From the NCBI GenBank assembly GCA_900546495.1, contig URDN01000028.1, positions 1-33,315 of the forward strand: a stretch of 33,315 nucleotides of DNA, written 5' to 3'. This DNA comes from an uncultured Lachnospiraceae bacterium. GTDB lineage: Bacteria; Bacillota; Clostridia; Lachnospirales; Lachnospiraceae. The notes below the pieces were generated by a model. The model did no database searches and had not been told where the DNA came from. It saw nothing but the letters and a program-made list of their open reading frames with translations. Positions 32,791 to 33,315 of this stretch are shown piece by piece (position 1 is the stretch's first letter; the number at the start of each line of letters is the position of its first letter). The position numbers and the translations under genes are program-made.

Positions 32791-33093
32791 AATGTTTATG
32801 TCGGCAAGCTCTATCAAAAGGAAATCGACTTTGTTGCTCAGAGAAGCAACGAGAAGTTTTATATTCAGATCAGCGACAACATTTCCGGGCAGGAAACATT
32901 TGAGAGAGAATGCTTTCCTCGGCTTCAGATTCGAGATGCTTATCCGAAAATGATTATTGCTAGAACCAAACATCCCCAATATAGCTATGAAGGAATCGTA
33001 ATTCACGATATAGCGATTGGTTACTACAAGAATAAGCAAGGCGAAATATCTCCAGCATTCTCTTTTGAAATGATGGAGATATTTTTATTATGA
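32791..33093 (+). pseudogene. C-terminal fragment of a DUF4143-type AAA ATPase gene (fragment 2)
   Basis: Encodes NVYVGKLYQKEIDFVAQRSN, EKFYIQISDNISGQETFERE and on to a natural stop: KMIIARTKHPQYSYEGIVIHDIAIGYY and FEMMEIFLL. This is the C-terminal ~100 residues of DUF4143. No start codon, ATPase domain or Walker motifs are present. The first ~85 bp duplicate fragment 1 at about 93% identity. Together the fragments suggest recombination between two related ATPase genes around the GGDEF gene. Confidence 0.82.
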
Positions 33094-33119
33094 CGGAGAT
33101 TGCAGATGAATTCAGACGA

Positions 33120-33315
33120 AGCATATATTCATCATTTAGTCCTACAAATCCTTGTATCATTTTATCTGCTTCAAACACATAAACTTCGGATTGTGACAGC
33201 ATTTTTTTCACTAATTCATAATTACTTTTCCAGTATTGATTGGAAATAAAATAATGTGCTTTGGGATCTCTTAATTCCTCGTTCTCAATACCATCCAATG
33301 CAATTTCAATAATAT
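33120..33315 (-). pseudogene. GNAT-type acetyltransferase, N-terminal part, 3' truncated and running off the window
   Basis: Minus-strand frame open past the right edge: IALDGIENEELRDPKAHYFI, then SNQYWKSNYELVKKMLSQ, SEVYVFEADKMIQGFVGLND. This matches the beta1-alpha1-alpha2-beta2-beta3 beginning of GNAT N-acetyltransferases. Just before the acetyl-CoA-binding motif (R/QxxGxG/A) the sequence changes into antisense of the DUF4143 fragment, and the frame ends at 32960 in unrelated residues. The cofactor site is lacking, so it is inactive. Confidence 0.75.

Overview
The window looks like the chromosome of a low-GC anaerobic gut Firmicute, most likely a Lachnospiraceae member (Blautia/Dorea/Roseburia-like). 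This is inferred from the [4Fe-4S] two-subunit fumarase, phosphotransacetylase, GPH-transporter/GH43 sugar locus, strong AGGAGG ribosome sites and TTGACA-17-TATAAT promoters. The genus cannot be proved from sequence alone.

Left part (1-7.3 kb), read leftward: two tandem strong promoters drive something beyond position 1, probably an rRNA operon. Then come tRNA-Ser(GCU) with its own promoter, a RecD2 helicase fused to an N-terminal DnaQ-type exonuclease, and a MacAB-like efflux operon (adaptor, ATPase, permease). Middle (7.5-18 kb): a two-subunit fumarase; a MATE exporter plus arginine deiminase operon facing a MerR regulator across a textbook 19-bp-spacer MerR promoter; a GPH symporter plus cytoplasmic GH43 glycosidase facing an AraC regulator; and a cation diffusion facilitator. 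Two copies of a ~180-bp structured repeat flank the fumarase operon, and one supplies the last codons of arcA. 18.2-22.9 kb: tRNA-Lys(CUU) with a direct duplication of its 3' end, DUF1638, pta, a degenerate CbiET-like protein with a DUF3783 partner, a repeat-rich gap, and a small unknown gene.

22.9-26.3 kb is the most remarkable part: a complete plasmid-style replication module inside chromosomal context. An AT-rich stretch is followed by about 24 non-identical iterons (core CGGACAWWTRTRGG) spaced about 32 bp, or three helical turns, then a Rep_3 (RepB-type) initiator. Downstream of the initiator lies a second array of ten ~51-bp tandem units carrying the same core in the opposite orientation. 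No partition, mobilisation or integrase gene accompanies it.

Right part (26.4-33.3 kb): a large SWIM/SNF2 helicase, a small palindromic element, then a graveyard: a 5'-truncated NAD-dependent epimerase, two fragments of DUF4143-type ATPase genes, and a 3'-truncated GNAT acetyltransferase running off the window. These fragments surround an intact CHASE-GGDEF-PAS diguanylate cyclase.
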